6,950 bases of DNA from Lachnospiraceae bacterium (GTDB lineage Bacteria > Bacillota > Clostridia > Lachnospirales > Lachnospiraceae), in contig JAILNW010000427.1 in the NCBI GenBank assembly GCA_024691145.1, positions 1 through 6,950 on the forward strand, read 5' to 3'. Below are positions 6,871-6,950 of this stretch, in pieces. A program made the position numbers and the translations under genes. The notes beneath the pieces are model-generated. The model was not told the origin of the DNA and ran no database searches. It saw nothing but the letters and a program-made list of their open reading frames with translations. Position 1 is the stretch's first letter. Each line of letters opens with the position of its first letter.

Positions 6871-6948
6871 CCATCTGCCCAAATAAATCCCCATAAAATT
6901 TCCCAATACATTAAATAATAATGCTAATAACATGATAACACTATTATT
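6859..6948 (-). CDS. Possible C-terminus of a tiny hydrophobic ORF, cut by the window edge
   Basis: On the minus strand one frame is open from the right window edge to a TAA at 6859-6861. It contains an ATG at 6931-6933 that would give 24 residues (MLLALLFNVLGNF, then an end in YLGRWYKL). A hydrophobic stretch ending in an aromatic and basic tail looks like a very small membrane peptide, or the end of a longer protein starting beyond the window. No ribosome site is visible before the ATG. AT-rich DNA yields such frames by chance, so this is a weak call. I cannot assign a family. Confidence 0.25.
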   Translation of the reverse strand, partial: NNSVIMLLALLFNVLGNFMGIYLGRWYKL

Positions 6949-6950
6949 TA

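Overview
The window is AT-rich (by eye about one third G+C), every convincing gene lies on the minus strand, and the genes carry strong AGGAGG-type Shine-Dalgarno (SD) sites. This suggests a low-GC Firmicute. The AmyE-like alpha-amylase next to YhaO/YhaN-type genes would fit a gut or rumen clostridium such as a Lachnospiraceae relative. That placement is inference; no rRNA or other marker gene is present.

Layout in transcription order, right to left. (1) 6708-6950 is an upstream region with a TATAAT promoter for the amylase. At the right edge there is a possible C-terminus of a tiny hydrophobic ORF, plus a palindrome and an imperfect direct repeat. (2) 4554-6707 encodes a 717-residue GH13 alpha-amylase, subfamily 28-like, with all catalytic residues. 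It sits behind a 116-residue acidic N-terminal region, one transmembrane helix and a long low-complexity linker, so it appears membrane-anchored rather than freely secreted. A hairpin plus U-tract terminator follows its stop codon. (3) Directly after that terminator a consensus-like promoter (TTGATA-17-TATTAT) starts a three-gene operon. Its genes are a 113-residue three-helix membrane protein of unknown function, a YhaO/SbcD-like Mre11-family metallophosphoesterase (358 residues from the ATG), and a YhaN/SbcC-like SMC-type ATPase (942 residues, TTG start, 4-nt overlap with the upstream stop). (4) 1-151 holds a long hairpin that probably terminates the operon.

The phosphoesterase and ATPase are expected to form a Mre11-Rad50/SbcCD-type complex that processes DNA ends or structures. 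The ATPase has no CxxC zinc hook. Two adjacent hydrophobic helices occupy the centre of its coiled coil, so the complex is probably tethered to the membrane. The small membrane protein that opens the operon is a candidate partner. The amylase is a separate transcription unit with no evident functional link to the repair operon.

No mobile element, CRISPR array, tRNA or rRNA was seen. The points most worth a second look are the membrane-tethered nuclease operon with its unknown membrane protein, a possible two-state RNA hairpin over that operon's first ribosome binding site, and the unusual architecture and unclear topology of the amylase.
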